Assembly: GCA_021850865.1 (NCBI GenBank)
Contig: JAJZKN010000001.1
Span: forward strand, 62,001 to 126,000
Source of the DNA: a bacterium
Lineage (GTDB): Bacteria > Patescibacteriota > Saccharimonadia > Saccharimonadales > UBA4665
Length of the DNA stretch: 64,000 nucleotides
Reading direction: 5' to 3'
Of the stretch, positions 1-8,052 are shown piece after piece. The position numbers were made by a program, and so were the translations under genes. Below the pieces are notes generated by a model. The model saw only the letters and a list, made by a program, of their open reading frames with translations. It was not told the origin of the DNA and did not search any database. Each line of letters opens with the position of its first letter. Positions within the stretch are counted from its first letter, which is position 1.

Positions 1-40
1 CGCTGCTGGACGCTGCAAACAACCGGGAAAGAATGATCAT
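1..40 (-). CDS. possible start of next ATP synthase operon gene (partial)
   Basis: On the minus strand an ATG at 40 overlaps the TGA stop of the AtpI-like gene (ATGA overlap), and the frame stays open to the window edge (MIILSRLFAASSS). In ATP synthase operons the gene after atpI is usually atpB (subunit a), so that is the likely identity. Only 13 codons are visible, so this rests on coupling and context rather than on protein similarity. Confidence 0.3.
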   Translation of the reverse strand, partial: MIILSRLFAASSS

Positions 41-345
41 TTACCGCCTTTCTTCTTGGCGTAATCCGGCAGCGCATTAACCGTTCGCTTCACGATTAGC
101 CAAACCAAAACAAAGGCTAAGGCGACTCCGAGCAGTGTAATCCAGGGCGAACTCTTAAAATACGAATCCAGGTAGTAGCCGCCGGCGATCGGGATCAGCA
201 CGGCCACGGCCATTTGCCAGCTCATAGCAATTGCCGATGAAATAAATAACTGTTTAGCCTCCAGCGAACCGGGTTGGCCTGAACCAGCCATAAACTCCTT
301 AGGGCCATGGCCTGACTTTGTCGGGGCTGGTCGTGTTGCCACCAT
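37..345 (-). CDS. AtpI/AtpZ-like ATP synthase accessory membrane protein
   Basis: This 102-aa protein has a roughly 40-residue polar N-terminus and two hydrophobic helices (about residues 38-58 and 67-86), ending in a Lys-rich tail (KKKGGK). That layout matches the AtpI/AtpZ family, which assists c-ring assembly or ion uptake of F1Fo ATP synthase. The stop overlaps a following ATG on the same strand, as expected for the first gene of an atp operon. A TATACT box 9 nt before the ATG suggests a leaderless transcript. The family is weakly conserved, so the assignment relies on topology and position. Confidence 0.6.
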   Translation of the reverse strand: MVATRPAPTKSGHGPKEFMAGSGQPGSLEAKQLFISSAIAMSWQMAVAVLIPIAGGYYLDSYFKSSPWITLLGVALAFVLVWLIVKRTVNALPDYAKKKGGK

Positions 346-354
346 TTCACTTTT

Positions 355-360
355 AGTATA
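355..360 (-). promoter_or_regulatory. -10 box for the AtpI-like gene
   Basis: TATACT on the minus strand lies 9 nt upstream of the ATG at 345, leaving no room for a Shine-Dalgarno site. This suggests a leaderless mRNA. Confidence 0.4.
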
Positions 361-451
361 TAGAGGTAAACATCTTGTGGCAAGAGCGGCAAAGACAATG
401 CCGAGCCGTCAATTAAAAATACTTTGCCTTCAGATAGTTCAATAAGTTAAA

Positions 452-718
452 ATGGATACTATGAGTGATAAGTCTAAAGTAACAATCTACACGGCAACCT
501 GGTGCGCTTTCTGCCACGCAGCTAAACAATACCTCGACACACTGGGTGTCAAATACGAAGACCTGGATGTTGAGACCGATCCGGCTAACGGCATGGCGGC
601 ATTGACTAAAAGCGGGCAACGAGGCATTCCGGTACTGGACATTGACGGCGATATTGTTATCGGCTTCGACCGGCCAAAAATCGATAACGCCCTCAAATCC
701 CACCATCTGGTCACTTGA
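452..718 (+). CDS. glutaredoxin-like thiol-disulfide oxidoreductase
   Basis: An 88-aa single-domain thioredoxin-fold protein. The redox motif CAFC is at residues 18-21 after a beta strand (VTIYTATW), and a cis-proline segment (GIPVL) is followed by the typical glutaredoxin GF-D end. Length and motifs fit the NrdH/mycoredoxin/glutaredoxin group, which reduces disulfides or mixed thiols in the cytoplasm. A second in-frame ATG at 461 would also give an intact domain; neither start has a clear Shine-Dalgarno. It is divergent from the AtpI-like gene. Confidence 0.8.
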   Translation: MDTMSDKSKVTIYTATWCAFCHAAKQYLDTLGVKYEDLDVETDPANGMAALTKSGQRGIPVLDIDGDIVIGFDRPKIDNALKSHHLVT

Positions 719-823
719 TTTGAACAAACCTTGATATAAATCACAAAAATCCAGTTAAAAAAATAACAGGATAGCCGAGCGCATGGGTGTTACGCTAGAA
801 CGACATAAGTAGGGGGATTAGTT

Positions 824-1291
824 TTGGAAAGCCAACCCGAAAACGTTATCGGTCTTATTAACTCTCAAGTAACTGAACGGATTAACCATAATCCCGAACT
901 GGCGCGGGAGGTATTGGTGGTTATCCGTAAAAATCCTGGCCGTGAGTTGCAGAAAACCGAGCTTGAGGGGTCAGACAACCTGTTTGGCGATCAAGAACAA
1001 CTTATTTCGACCTACGACTTTTTCTCGCAGGTGGTAGCCGATATCGAACGGTTTAGCCAGGTGCAGATCAGCGACGAGGACGTAGACAGAGCCTATGATG
1101 ATACGGAGTACGTTCGCTGGCTTAATGCACATTCACAGTCAAACGGCTTAAGGGACCGGACTTTGACCAGCCAGGAACGGACGATCAGCATCAGAGCCAA
1201 TCTGCTGCGCTTCCTGGCAGACAAGGCAATCGTTAATCGAGTAGCGGTAGTGCCGCCGACCGACGACGAACAGCTGGAACTGGCTAATTAG
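824..1291 (+). CDS. hypothetical protein, 155 aa
   Basis: Not recognised. The start is TTG, preceded by a strong AGGGGG Shine-Dalgarno about 8 nt upstream. The protein is highly charged and probably helical and soluble, with no membrane segment or obvious catalytic motif. Its second half contains an Arg-rich helix (TISIRANLLRFLADKA). The start and the open frame are convincing; the function is not visible. Confidence 0.6.
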   Translation: MESQPENVIGLINSQVTERINHNPELAREVLVVIRKNPGRELQKTELEGSDNLFGDQEQLISTYDFFSQVVADIERFSQVQISDEDVDRAYDDTEYVRWLNAHSQSNGLRDRTLTSQERTISIRANLLRFLADKAIVNRVAVVPPTDDEQLELAN

Positions 1292-1330
1292 CACCCCTAA
1301 GTGCTCAACCTGATTGTCGGCAACTATGGG

Positions 1331-1336
1331 TATAAT
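1331..1336 (+). promoter_or_regulatory. -10 box for the CobO-like gene
   Basis: A perfect TATAAT sits 11 nt before the ATG at 1348 with no Shine-Dalgarno in between, consistent with a leaderless or near-leaderless transcript. Confidence 0.5.
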
Positions 1337-1347
1337 AGTACTTAGTT

Positions 1348-1917
1348 ATGGCGTTTGAAGATTATAAGACCAAGGAGTCGGTAGTACTGGTGTATACCGG
1401 CGATGGCAAAGGTAAGACCAGCGCTTCAGTCGGGTTGATGGCCAGAGCCCTCGGCAACGGCTGGAGGGTTGCTTTTATTCAGTTTATTAAACACTGGGAG
1501 GTCAGCGAGCATAAGTTTATCCAGGAGATCCAGCCTCTGTACGGCGAAAAGCTGTATTTCTATAAAGGCGGAATGGGCTTCTATAACGCCGGAGACATGA
1601 GCGCCAAGAACGTTACTCCTCAAGAACATCAAATAGCTGCTAAAACTACTTATGACGTCGCCTTAAAAAGCGTCAGCAGCGGTAAATTCGATCTGGTAAT
1701 TTGTGATGAAATCAATAATGCAGTAAACGACAAACTGCTCAGTATCAGCCAGGTGGCCAAGCTGATCGATCAGCGCAATCCGCATACCAGCCTATGCTTG
1801 ACCGGCCGCAACTTTAATATGGAGTTAATTGGCAAGGTCGACATTGCTACCGAGATGAATAAAATCAAGCACCATTTTGACGATAAATACTTAGCCAACA
1901 AAGGAATAGACTTTTAA
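1348..1917 (+). CDS. CobO/BtuR-family corrinoid adenosyltransferase-like ATPase
   Basis: A 189-aa P-loop protein with the family's GDGKGKTS loop at residues 18-25, a Walker-B-like strand (LVICDEINNA) and the conserved C-terminal segment TEMNKIKHHFD...GIDF. The family transfers adenosyl from ATP to cob(I)alamin. No other cobalamin gene is visible here, and such reduced genomes usually lack the pathway, so the role may be salvage or a different nucleotide-dependent reaction. It is expressed from its own -10 box. The family call is firm; the substrate is inferred. Confidence 0.8.
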   Translation: MAFEDYKTKESVVLVYTGDGKGKTSASVGLMARALGNGWRVAFIQFIKHWEVSEHKFIQEIQPLYGEKLYFYKGGMGFYNAGDMSAKNVTPQEHQIAAKTTYDVALKSVSSGKFDLVICDEINNAVNDKLLSISQVAKLIDQRNPHTSLCLTGRNFNMELIGKVDIATEMNKIKHHFDDKYLANKGIDF

Positions 1918-1958
1918 GCTTGTTTGTTATAGAATAAGGCTCACATTAAGCCATCTCT

Positions 1959-2972
1959 ATGATTGAATCCTACCCATATAATCAACAGGAAAACGGACCT
2001 AATCCAGATATCAATTTCGTACCTTTCGCTAAAGACCAGGGACTCCTGGTTTTCTATAACCCGACAAACGAGCGGGCAACGCGCCACGCCGAGGAGATCG
2101 TCCGCAGCCGTGGCGAATGGCCGGCAAACGGTCCCATCCGGACAATTCCTACCGATACCGAGCAGCAGGCAAATGTAGAAGCGCTCGAACACCACAGTAA
2201 GCAAGGACCTTTTCATATTGCGGTCTTGGGTGGCGACGGCACCAGTCACCAAATTCTGGACGCCGTCTGGCGAAAAGACTTTAAGGGAGTAACAACTGTC
2301 TCGGCCGATGGCTACGCCAACGATCTGGCCCACTCACTACATATGAGTCATTACCTTCGGGACCCGATCGGCTCACTACGCGACGGCTCGGTCGGCAAAA
2401 TTAGCGCAGTTGAGGTAACAATCACCGACAAATACAGTTCCGAATTATCGATACCAGCTTTCGGTTATTTCAGTATCGGTGTCAGTGGACTAGTCGCCAA
2501 ATATTTTAATTCAGCAGAGTACCGCAATCGGGAAAAACCCGCCAAGGGCTATAAGCTGCGCCGGGAAGAAATCCAAACGGCAATGGACTATTTCAACAAC
2601 GCCAAGCCATTTATCGCTTATGATAAGGTAAATGGTACGCGGGAAATTATTGACCACCATGTTTTGATCGGCGGCCGGATGGCTAAAATCCGCTGGTTGC
2701 CGTACAAAAGAATTCTGGCCGATGTCGCCGCTGTCGGGGAAATCAAGACCAACAACTATAAAGAATTGTTAAAAAGTATGGGGCACATGTTGATCGGTGG
2801 CGTTACGCTGCATGACGGCGAGACAAAGTCACTGAAGGTGTACTCGATCGGTGACACGCCACTGACTATGCAGATTGACGGCGATACACTGGCAATTGCC
2901 AGTGCCTCTAAGATCTCCTACCGTATCAGCAGTGAACAGCCGCTGCTGGTCGCCCATACCAGATTCGCTTAA
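1959..2972 (+). CDS. diacylglycerol/lipid kinase family protein
   Basis: The 337-aa protein carries the DAGK catalytic signature LGGDGT at residues 90-95, preceded by a NAD-kinase-like strand (LLVFYNPT), and a C-terminal beta-sandwich ending in MQIDGDTL. This is the YegS/DgkB-like family, which phosphorylates lipid or sphingoid alcohols with ATP at the inner membrane face. The N-terminal 30 residues are variable and may be dispensable. It ends 7 nt before the convergent GT2 gene. Exact lipid unknown. Confidence 0.8.
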   Translation: MIESYPYNQQENGPNPDINFVPFAKDQGLLVFYNPTNERATRHAEEIVRSRGEWPANGPIRTIPTDTEQQANVEALEHHSKQGPFHIAVLGGDGTSHQILDAVWRKDFKGVTTVSADGYANDLAHSLHMSHYLRDPIGSLRDGSVGKISAVEVTITDKYSSELSIPAFGYFSIGVSGLVAKYFNSAEYRNREKPAKGYKLRREEIQTAMDYFNNAKPFIAYDKVNGTREIIDHHVLIGGRMAKIRWLPYKRILADVAAVGEIKTNNYKELLKSMGHMLIGGVTLHDGETKSLKVYSIGDTPLTMQIDGDTLAIASASKISYRISSEQPLLVAHTRFA

Positions 2973-2978
2973 GAAAAT

Positions 2979-3833
2979 CTAAGTGATCGTTGGGCTGATT
3001 CTGGCCCGGCGCAACCGTAAGCCGTAAAGATAGCGCAGAGAAAACGACCGAAGTTCAGGATCATAACTTTCGTAAACTAGTCTGGCCGGAAAATATGTCG
3101 CCAAAACCACGAGAATAACCACATGCATGTATAGGCGGCGCTTAACCGAATGCACCTTGTAGGTTTTTGGGCTGGTCAGGCAGTATTTAACAAATGGCAG
3201 AAAATGTTCATCCAGCCTTCTGGTGGATAAACCGGCCACCAGTTCCGGTTCGTAGCCCACGATAAGGCCAAGCTCCTGCAAATGAATTCCCAGATCCAGA
3301 TCCTCGTGCAGCCCACCACCTTGACACTGCCGGCTCTTTACCTTGATCCAAGCTGACTTTTTAATAGCCATATTAGCGCCCTGAAGAAACAACCGGTCAC
3401 CCAATCTTGCTGCCAAATAGCTTCTGGCCCAACGGTCAATACGGTTTGCGATGTCTACCAGCACGAAATCATAATAATCGGCGGAGCCGGACACCGCCGC
3501 CAGTCCGGGATTTTGCGCAAACAGGGTCGCTATCTTATCCAGCCAATCCGGTGGCAGCAGTGTATCGGCGTCAATCCTGGCAATAATACTGCCTCTGGCA
3601 GCGTTAAACCCGCGGCTACGAGCGTACACTACGCCCTGTTTAGGTTCGCGGAGCAGACGGACAAAAGGGAACGATGCCGCCACCCTCTCAGAGCCATCAC
3701 TTGAATTATTGTCCACGACAATAACCTCATATGGCTTAAGATTTAGCCCATCGATTGCCTGCAAACAGGCAGCCAGAGCCACCGCGTCGTTATATACTGG
3801 AATAACTAGACTGATTTTAGCGTTATTAATCAT
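2979..3833 (-). CDS. family 2 glycosyltransferase
   Basis: GT-A fold: N-terminal LVIPVYND, then VIVVDNNSSDGS and the metal-binding RIDADT (DxD) around residue 110. A later segment with GGGLHEDLDLG supplies the acceptor-site Glu/Asp. About 284 aa with no long membrane helix until a weak C-terminal hydrophobic stretch (VVILVVLATYF). It probably adds a sugar to a lipid- or surface-linked acceptor. The ORF track starts at a TTG; the next codon is an ATG (3833), which I prefer. It is divergent from the membrane-anchored glycoside hydrolase, hinting at a shared glycan. Confidence 0.8.
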   Translation of the reverse strand: MINNAKISLVIPVYNDAVALAACLQAIDGLNLKPYEVIVVDNNSSDGSERVAASFPFVRLLREPKQGVVYARSRGFNAARGSIIARIDADTLLPPDWLDKIATLFAQNPGLAAVSGSADYYDFVLVDIANRIDRWARSYLAARLGDRLFLQGANMAIKKSAWIKVKSRQCQGGGLHEDLDLGIHLQELGLIVGYEPELVAGLSTRRLDEHFLPFVKYCLTSPKTYKVHSVKRRLYMHVVILVVLATYFPARLVYESYDPELRSFSLRYLYGLRLRRARISPTIT

Positions 3834-3857
3834 CAAGAACTTAATTAGATATTATAT

Positions 3858-4994
3858 ATGCCCCAAGCAAAACAATACGAATCACACCTTAGAAAATACT
3901 TAACATACCCCGTTGCTTACTACCGCCGCGGATTATTTGAAAAGCTGGTCATTTTTTTTATTATTGCCGGCCTGCTGATTTATTTTAGCTTCTGGAGTAT
4001 CGCCCAATGGTACTCTTCCACCCAGAGTCATTTGCCCATGACTTACGGGGTAACCTTCGTCCCCGATTACGCTCAGAGCCTTGGATTAAATCCCAATCAG
4101 ACAATGCAGGCATTGATCGGCATTGGTGTGCGGCAATTCAGACTAACCAGCTACTGGAGTGACATTGAACCGGCTCAGGGCAGCTACAACTTTTCCCAAC
4201 TTGACTGGGAATTCGCCCAGGCCAATAAAGTTCATGCCAAGATCATTTTAGTGGTCGGCCTTAGGCAGCCACGCTGGCCGGAATGTCATCCGCCTTCCTG
4301 GGTCAACACCGCGGGACCGCTAAATAGCTGGGAACCACAGCTCCTCAACTATATGCGCATAGTTATTAACCGCTACAAGCACAACCCCGCGCTGGAAGCC
4401 TGGCAGCTGGAAAACGAATATTTTCTAAAAGGCTTCGGTTCGTGCAACAATTTCAGCCGGTCAAGACTGATCACTGAATACCAGATGCTTAAACAGCTTG
4501 ATCCGTCTCACCCCGTGATTGTCGGTCGCAGCAATAATGATATCGGCATACCGGTCGGCCAACCCAAGCCGGATATCTATGGAATCTCCATCTATAAACG
4601 AGTCTGGGACGCCAATGTCACCCATCGCTACCTGGAATACCCTTTCCCCGGCTGGTACTACGGCTTTTTAGCCGGGCTGCAGAAAATTTTCGACCATCGG
4701 AACATGATTATTCTGGAGCTGCAGGCGGAAGCCTGGCCGCCTAACGGCAAGACCATTACCCAGATCAGTCTGAGCGAACAGAACAAATCAATCAACGCCG
4801 CCAGGCTGAAAAACCGCTTCAGCTTCGCCCGGAGCACCGGAATGAAAGATGCAATTCTTTGGGGTGCCGAATACTGGTATTACCGGATGGAAATCGAACA
4901 TGATCCAAGTCTGTGGAATGTTGCCAAAACCGAGTTCAAGGCAAACGACTACCATAACGGCTCGTACCTGTTTGGGCACATCGCTTCCCGATAG
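3858..4994 (+). CDS. membrane-anchored clan GH-A-like glycoside hydrolase
   Basis: 378 aa. An N-terminal helix (about residues 27-48, LVIFFIIAGLLIYFSF) anchors an extracellular TIM-barrel domain. Features of clan GH-A hydrolases (GH5/GH39/GH42-type) are visible: RLTSYWSDIEPAQGSYNFSQ near strand 2, a candidate acid/base Glu in WQLENEYF, and a candidate nucleophile Glu in LELQAEAW. Likely acts on surface or external polysaccharide. It is divergent from a GT2 gene and followed 17 nt later by smpB. Substrate not predictable by eye. Confidence 0.7.
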   Translation: MPQAKQYESHLRKYLTYPVAYYRRGLFEKLVIFFIIAGLLIYFSFWSIAQWYSSTQSHLPMTYGVTFVPDYAQSLGLNPNQTMQALIGIGVRQFRLTSYWSDIEPAQGSYNFSQLDWEFAQANKVHAKIILVVGLRQPRWPECHPPSWVNTAGPLNSWEPQLLNYMRIVINRYKHNPALEAWQLENEYFLKGFGSCNNFSRSRLITEYQMLKQLDPSHPVIVGRSNNDIGIPVGQPKPDIYGISIYKRVWDANVTHRYLEYPFPGWYYGFLAGLQKIFDHRNMIILELQAEAWPPNGKTITQISLSEQNKSINAARLKNRFSFARSTGMKDAILWGAEYWYYRMEIEHDPSLWNVAKTEFKANDYHNGSYLFGHIASR

Positions 4995-5011
4995 CTTACA
5001 ATAAAGGTATT

Positions 5012-5473
5012 ATGGCCAAGAAAAAAAGCCGACCAACCAAAACAATAGTTAACCGACGGGCGAAATTTGATTACCGGCTCGGCGAGACTTTTATTGCCGG
5101 CCTTGAGCTAACCGGCGCCGAGACCAAAGCCTTAAGACTGGGCCACGGCCAATTGACCGGAGCTTACGTCACCATAAAAGACAATCAGCTGTACGTGCTG
5201 AATATGACTATTAACGGGACTAACGGTATCAGAATCAGCGAGAGCGACCAGACCCGAACCCGGAGGCTACTGGCTAAACGGCGCGAAATAAACCAGTTGA
5301 TCCGGCTAAAACAACAGGGGGAAACCATAGTTCCCCTGGAGCTACTGACCAAAGGCAGATTCATTAAGCTGAAAATAGCTTCAGCTCAAGGTAAGAAACT
5401 CTACGACAAACGACAAACGATTAAAGCTAGAGATGAAGCAAGAAATATTCAAGCAATACTCAAGAATAGGTAG
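5012..5473 (+). CDS. smpB: SsrA-binding protein
   Basis: 153 aa with the SmpB hallmarks: NRRAKFDYRLGETFIAGLELTGAETKALR at the N-terminus, the central lysine-rich OB-fold segment, and the basic C-terminal tail including GKKLYDKRQTIKARD. SmpB binds tmRNA and delivers it to stalled ribosomes for trans-translation. Length is normal for the family. A promoter and tRNA-Asn follow immediately. No tmRNA gene is seen next to it in this window. Confidence 0.95.
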   Translation: MAKKKSRPTKTIVNRRAKFDYRLGETFIAGLELTGAETKALRLGHGQLTGAYVTIKDNQLYVLNMTINGTNGIRISESDQTRTRRLLAKRREINQLIRLKQQGETIVPLELLTKGRFIKLKIASAQGKKLYDKRQTIKARDEARNIQAILKNR

Positions 5474-5479
5474 ATACCG

Positions 5480-5508
5480 TTGCACTGCATTCATCCGTTA
5501 GGTATAAT
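5480..5508 (+). promoter_or_regulatory. promoter of tRNA-Asn
   Basis: TTGCAC (-35) and TATAAT (-10) are separated by 17 nt, an excellent housekeeping promoter pointing at the tRNA. A 7-bp hairpin (TTTGGCT/AGCCAAA at 5519-5542) lies between it and the mature tRNA and would be in the 5' precursor leader. Confidence 0.7.
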
Positions 5509-5567
5509 CCAGACTGACTTTGGCTGCCTAAAGCAAGCCAAAATGCCAGACACACTTTATACATTAT

Positions 5568-5642
5568 TCCGGGGTAGCTCAGCGGTAGAGCGGGTGGCTG
5601 TTAACCACTAGGTCGCTGGTTCGAATCCAGTCCCCGGAGCCA
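5568..5642 (+). tRNA. tRNA-Asn (GTT)
   Basis: Full cloverleaf: acceptor stem TCCGGGG/CCCCGGA, D-arm with GCTCAGCGGTAGAGC, anticodon arm GTGGCTGTTAACCAC with anticodon GTT, T-arm CTGGTTCGAATCCAG, discriminator G, and a genomically encoded CCA at 5640-5642. Its 3' end is the attachment site of the island that follows and is repeated at 18076-18098, so integration restored an intact gene. Confidence 0.95.
5620..5642 (+). repeat. attL-like site: 3' end of tRNA-Asn
   Basis: These 23 bp, from the T-loop to the encoded CCA, recur exactly at 18076-18098 in the same orientation. This is the classic footprint of site-specific integration into a tRNA 3' end. Confidence 0.85.
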
Positions 5643-5653
5643 AATAGAACGCA

Positions 5654-5685
5654 AAGCCTTTTTTAGGGCTTCATTTAATTTTTCG
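5654..5685 (+). terminator. weak intrinsic terminator after tRNA-Asn
   Basis: AAGCC/GGCTT 5-bp stem followed by CATTTAATTTTT. The stem is short, so termination may be partial. It sits on the island side of the insertion point, so it came with the island. Confidence 0.4.
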
Positions 5686-5925
5686 TCCCTGTTATTTTTA
5701 TCCATATGTTTGGATTGAATTCGGAAGTCGCAGCACGCAGCGATTAATGGTCGTAATGCAATAGCAAGAAGCAACTCAATAGTGTTTACATTTGCGTGAT
5801 GCGAAGATCTATCTTGGTAGGCCGGCCGATAGAGCCAAACTAGACGCCCAAAAGTTCAAGATTATTCATTATGGCTGGTCTGTTTTACACCTTAAGATTT
5901 AAGTTCGAGACCCTAGAGCCTTTGG

Positions 5926-5931
5926 TATACT
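5926..5931 (+). promoter_or_regulatory. -10 box at head of the island cluster
   Basis: TATACT lies 8 nt before the ATG at 5940, with no Shine-Dalgarno between; probably a leaderless start for the 37-aa ORF and HAD gene. Confidence 0.4.
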
Positions 5932-5939
5932 AAGGCAAT

Positions 5940-6053
5940 ATGATAAAACCACCGAGATTACAGTCGGTCGACAAAGATGCGCTTGTGGGTCTATCGAATA
6001 GCGTAGTCGGTAAGCCATCCACTGCTCACGAAATAGATTTGGGCGAAAAGTGA
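5940..6053 (+). CDS. 37-aa ORF coupled to the HAD phosphatase
   Basis: ATG at 5940 opens a 37-codon frame (MIKPPRLQSVDKDALVGL...IDLGEK) too short for the ORF track. Its TGA overlaps the GTG start of the HAD gene (GTGA), a typical translational coupling, and a TATACT box lies 8 nt upstream. No signal peptide, no Cys, one His. It could be a leader peptide needed for translation of the HAD gene, a small precursor or carrier peptide, or the remnant of a longer gene cut by island rearrangement. I do not recognise the sequence. Confidence 0.4.
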   Translation: MIKPPRLQSVDKDALVGLSNSVVGKPSTAHEIDLGEK

Positions 6054-6835
6054 ACCACAGCGATACGCCTATAGTAAAGGTGTTGAGCGACATTGATGGG
6101 ACTCTACTACGCTTTGGCGTGCCCAAAGTAAACCCTGCAGTAAAGGATGCGCTAAAAAAATTACGCCGAAATAATATAGATGTTCATTTAGCGACAAGCA
6201 GGACCGTCGCAACTACACAAGGCCTAGTTGAGGATATTGCTATTGGTCATCAACTTGCGATAACCGATAGTGGTGCAACGGTTGTCTACGCCGATACCCT
6301 GGAAGTTGTATGGAAGCAATGGCTCGATAAGGAACTAGCATATCAGCTGAGCAGCCTTCTCGTTCCCTACGCAACACTTATCTGCTGTACAGTAAAGTAC
6401 GCTCCTTTTACGAAGAAAGATGCGAAAGAAATGATCGCAGAAGGTAAACATGTTTTTGACGATGTACCGTCAATTTTTATGGTTCATACTCAAAAAACAA
6501 TTCAGCCAATACGAACCATACTGGCCTCCTTCAAAACAATACGTACACATACAGAACTATTTGAGAGTGGTCCGTTCTATGGTACACAGATTACGCGCAA
6601 GGGCGTAGATAAGAAGTCGGGGACAATGCAACTCCTGGCGCTTGCAGGTGAATATTCAGGTAAAATACTTGCCATTGGAGATGGAAGTAACGACCTTCCT
6701 TTATTCGAAGCTGCGGACATAAAAGTCGCGATGGGTTCAGCACCTAGGGCAATGAAAGAGCAAGCAGATTTTGTGACCGACACTGTGGATCATGATGGAT
6801 TTGTTAGGGCGATGTGCGAGTATAACTTAATATAG
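6050..6835 (+). CDS. HAD-superfamily (Cof/IIB type) phosphatase
   Basis: 261 aa. HAD motif I is LSDIDGTLL (nucleophile Asp and acid/base Asp, residues 12-20), motif III Lys lies in ITRKGVDKKSG, and motif IV is GDGSNDLPLF. The cap inserted between motifs II and III makes this a class IIB (Cof/sugar-phosphatase-like) member. It likely removes phosphate from a small sugar- or nucleotide-type metabolite in the island pathway. The GTG start overlaps the stop of the 37-aa ORF. Substrate unknown. Confidence 0.8.
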   Translation: MNHSDTPIVKVLSDIDGTLLRFGVPKVNPAVKDALKKLRRNNIDVHLATSRTVATTQGLVEDIAIGHQLAITDSGATVVYADTLEVVWKQWLDKELAYQLSSLLVPYATLICCTVKYAPFTKKDAKEMIAEGKHVFDDVPSIFMVHTQKTIQPIRTILASFKTIRTHTELFESGPFYGTQITRKGVDKKSGTMQLLALAGEYSGKILAIGDGSNDLPLFEAADIKVAMGSAPRAMKEQADFVTDTVDHDGFVRAMCEYNLI

Positions 6836-6857
6836 CTTCTATATAAATTAATTGTTT

Positions 6858-6863
6858 TATAAT
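6858..6863 (+). promoter_or_regulatory. -10 box of the WbsX-like gene
   Basis: Perfect TATAAT 9 nt before the ATG at 6873. It overlaps the upstream TTG start used by the ORF track, which argues for the ATG start and a leaderless mRNA. Confidence 0.45.
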
Positions 6864-6872
6864 ATTATTGTC

Positions 6873-8051
6873 ATGGAAAGACCCCCGATATATCCTTATT
6901 TCTACCCTATTACACGTGTTTCTAAAGACAGGAATCGTCGGGCACTTCGGCATGGCGCAACGATTCCTGATGAGATACGTATCGCCCAAGAAGCACGACC
7001 TCGATTTGAAGGTCACGACCAACCTCTTATCCACTGTCTAGGCGATATATCACTGCGTTACTGGGATGACGCAGATCCTGATGCAATGCGCATGCAGACA
7101 GAGCTTGCAGCTCAATATGGAGTTGACGGTTTTATTTTTGACAGTTTTATGGGTGCTAAGCATGGTAAGCCAACTAACGAGATGGGGCACATTATTGATG
7201 ACAGCTTTCTGAAGGAACGAGCGTCGAATGGGCTTTTTTTTGGCCTGATGTCGATATTTGCAGGACCGCGTGCCGTCTTGCCACTACCAACGCTCCGGTA
7301 CAAAGAGCGAAAAAGGGTCTACGACATTTCTCGTCAATCTGTTGAGATTATTGTAGATAAGTCAGCACGGCATTACTGGACGCGAGATGAGTATATACGG
7401 GTCAATGACCGTCCATATCATTCTGTGTTTGTTCCACTGAATCGAACAAAAAGTCGTCGTGATGATTTGCATATATACGAAACAATTGAATATATGAAAG
7501 AATATGCAGATAAAACATATGGTATAAATCCATACCTTGTTGCTGTATCGCAAGGTGCCGATCAAGCCGAACCATTGATAAAAAAGGGTGCCGACGCGGT
7601 TACTAGCTACGCTTTGCTTCCAGATTTTTCGGCCAAAGCCACACCTATTCAGGATTATGCAATGATGGTCGACAGAAGTGAGGGTGAATGGCAGAATATG
7701 CACACTCGACTTGACGTGCCATATGTGCCAACCGTTGTTGTCGGATGGGACGCTACCGCAAGGACTTCAAATGATATAGCATTCGAGAATGGTGTAGGCA
7801 TGTACCCATTTACTCCAATTATACACGGCGGAACGCGTGCTTTATTTGGTGAGATGCTTCGGCGACAATACGCTTATCTTAAGGCCAATGTACCAGTTTC
7901 TGAGCAGTATATTCCTGTTAATGCGTGGAACGAGATTACCGAAGGGTCTTCGTTACTACCAAGAATTAGAAGTGATGGGACAGTTGATAGTGGATTGCTT
8001 GAGGAAATAAAGGCTTTCTCCGAAGATATCGTAAAAAATAATATCGCATAG
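6873..8051 (+). CDS. WbsX/GH99-like glycan-processing protein
   Basis: About 392 aa. The opening region with YWDDADPDAMRMQTELAAQYGVDGFIFDSF and the C-terminal NAWNEITEGSSLLP match the WbsX/GH99-like TIM-barrel family (typical motif AWNEWAEG), found in polysaccharide loci and annotated as glycosyltransferase or hydrolase. No signal peptide, so it acts in the cytoplasm. The track start is a TTG at 6852; I prefer the ATG at 6873 because a TATAAT box overlaps the longer start. It converges on the carbamoyltransferase gene (1-nt gap). A sugar substrate is inferred. Confidence 0.65.
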   Translation: MERPPIYPYFYPITRVSKDRNRRALRHGATIPDEIRIAQEARPRFEGHDQPLIHCLGDISLRYWDDADPDAMRMQTELAAQYGVDGFIFDSFMGAKHGKPTNEMGHIIDDSFLKERASNGLFFGLMSIFAGPRAVLPLPTLRYKERKRVYDISRQSVEIIVDKSARHYWTRDEYIRVNDRPYHSVFVPLNRTKSRRDDLHIYETIEYMKEYADKTYGINPYLVAVSQGADQAEPLIKKGADAVTSYALLPDFSAKATPIQDYAMMVDRSEGEWQNMHTRLDVPYVPTVVVGWDATARTSNDIAFENGVGMYPFTPIIHGGTRALFGEMLRRQYAYLKANVPVSEQYIPVNAWNEITEGSSLLPRIRSDGTVDSGLLEEIKAFSEDIVKNNIA

Positions 8052-8052
8052 T

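Larger units (their letters stand above)
5643..5939. other. gene-free island entry segment
   Basis: About 300 bp after the tRNA with no convincing ORF. It holds a weak terminator-like hairpin (5654-5685) near the tRNA and, at the far end, the -10 box of the 37-aa ORF. Nothing else is recognised. Confidence 0.5.

Noticed and set aside
413-727. 104-aa minus-strand ORF opposite the glutaredoxin gene
   Set aside because: Shadow of the glutaredoxin frame with no domain; the plus-strand CAFC protein is clearly the gene.
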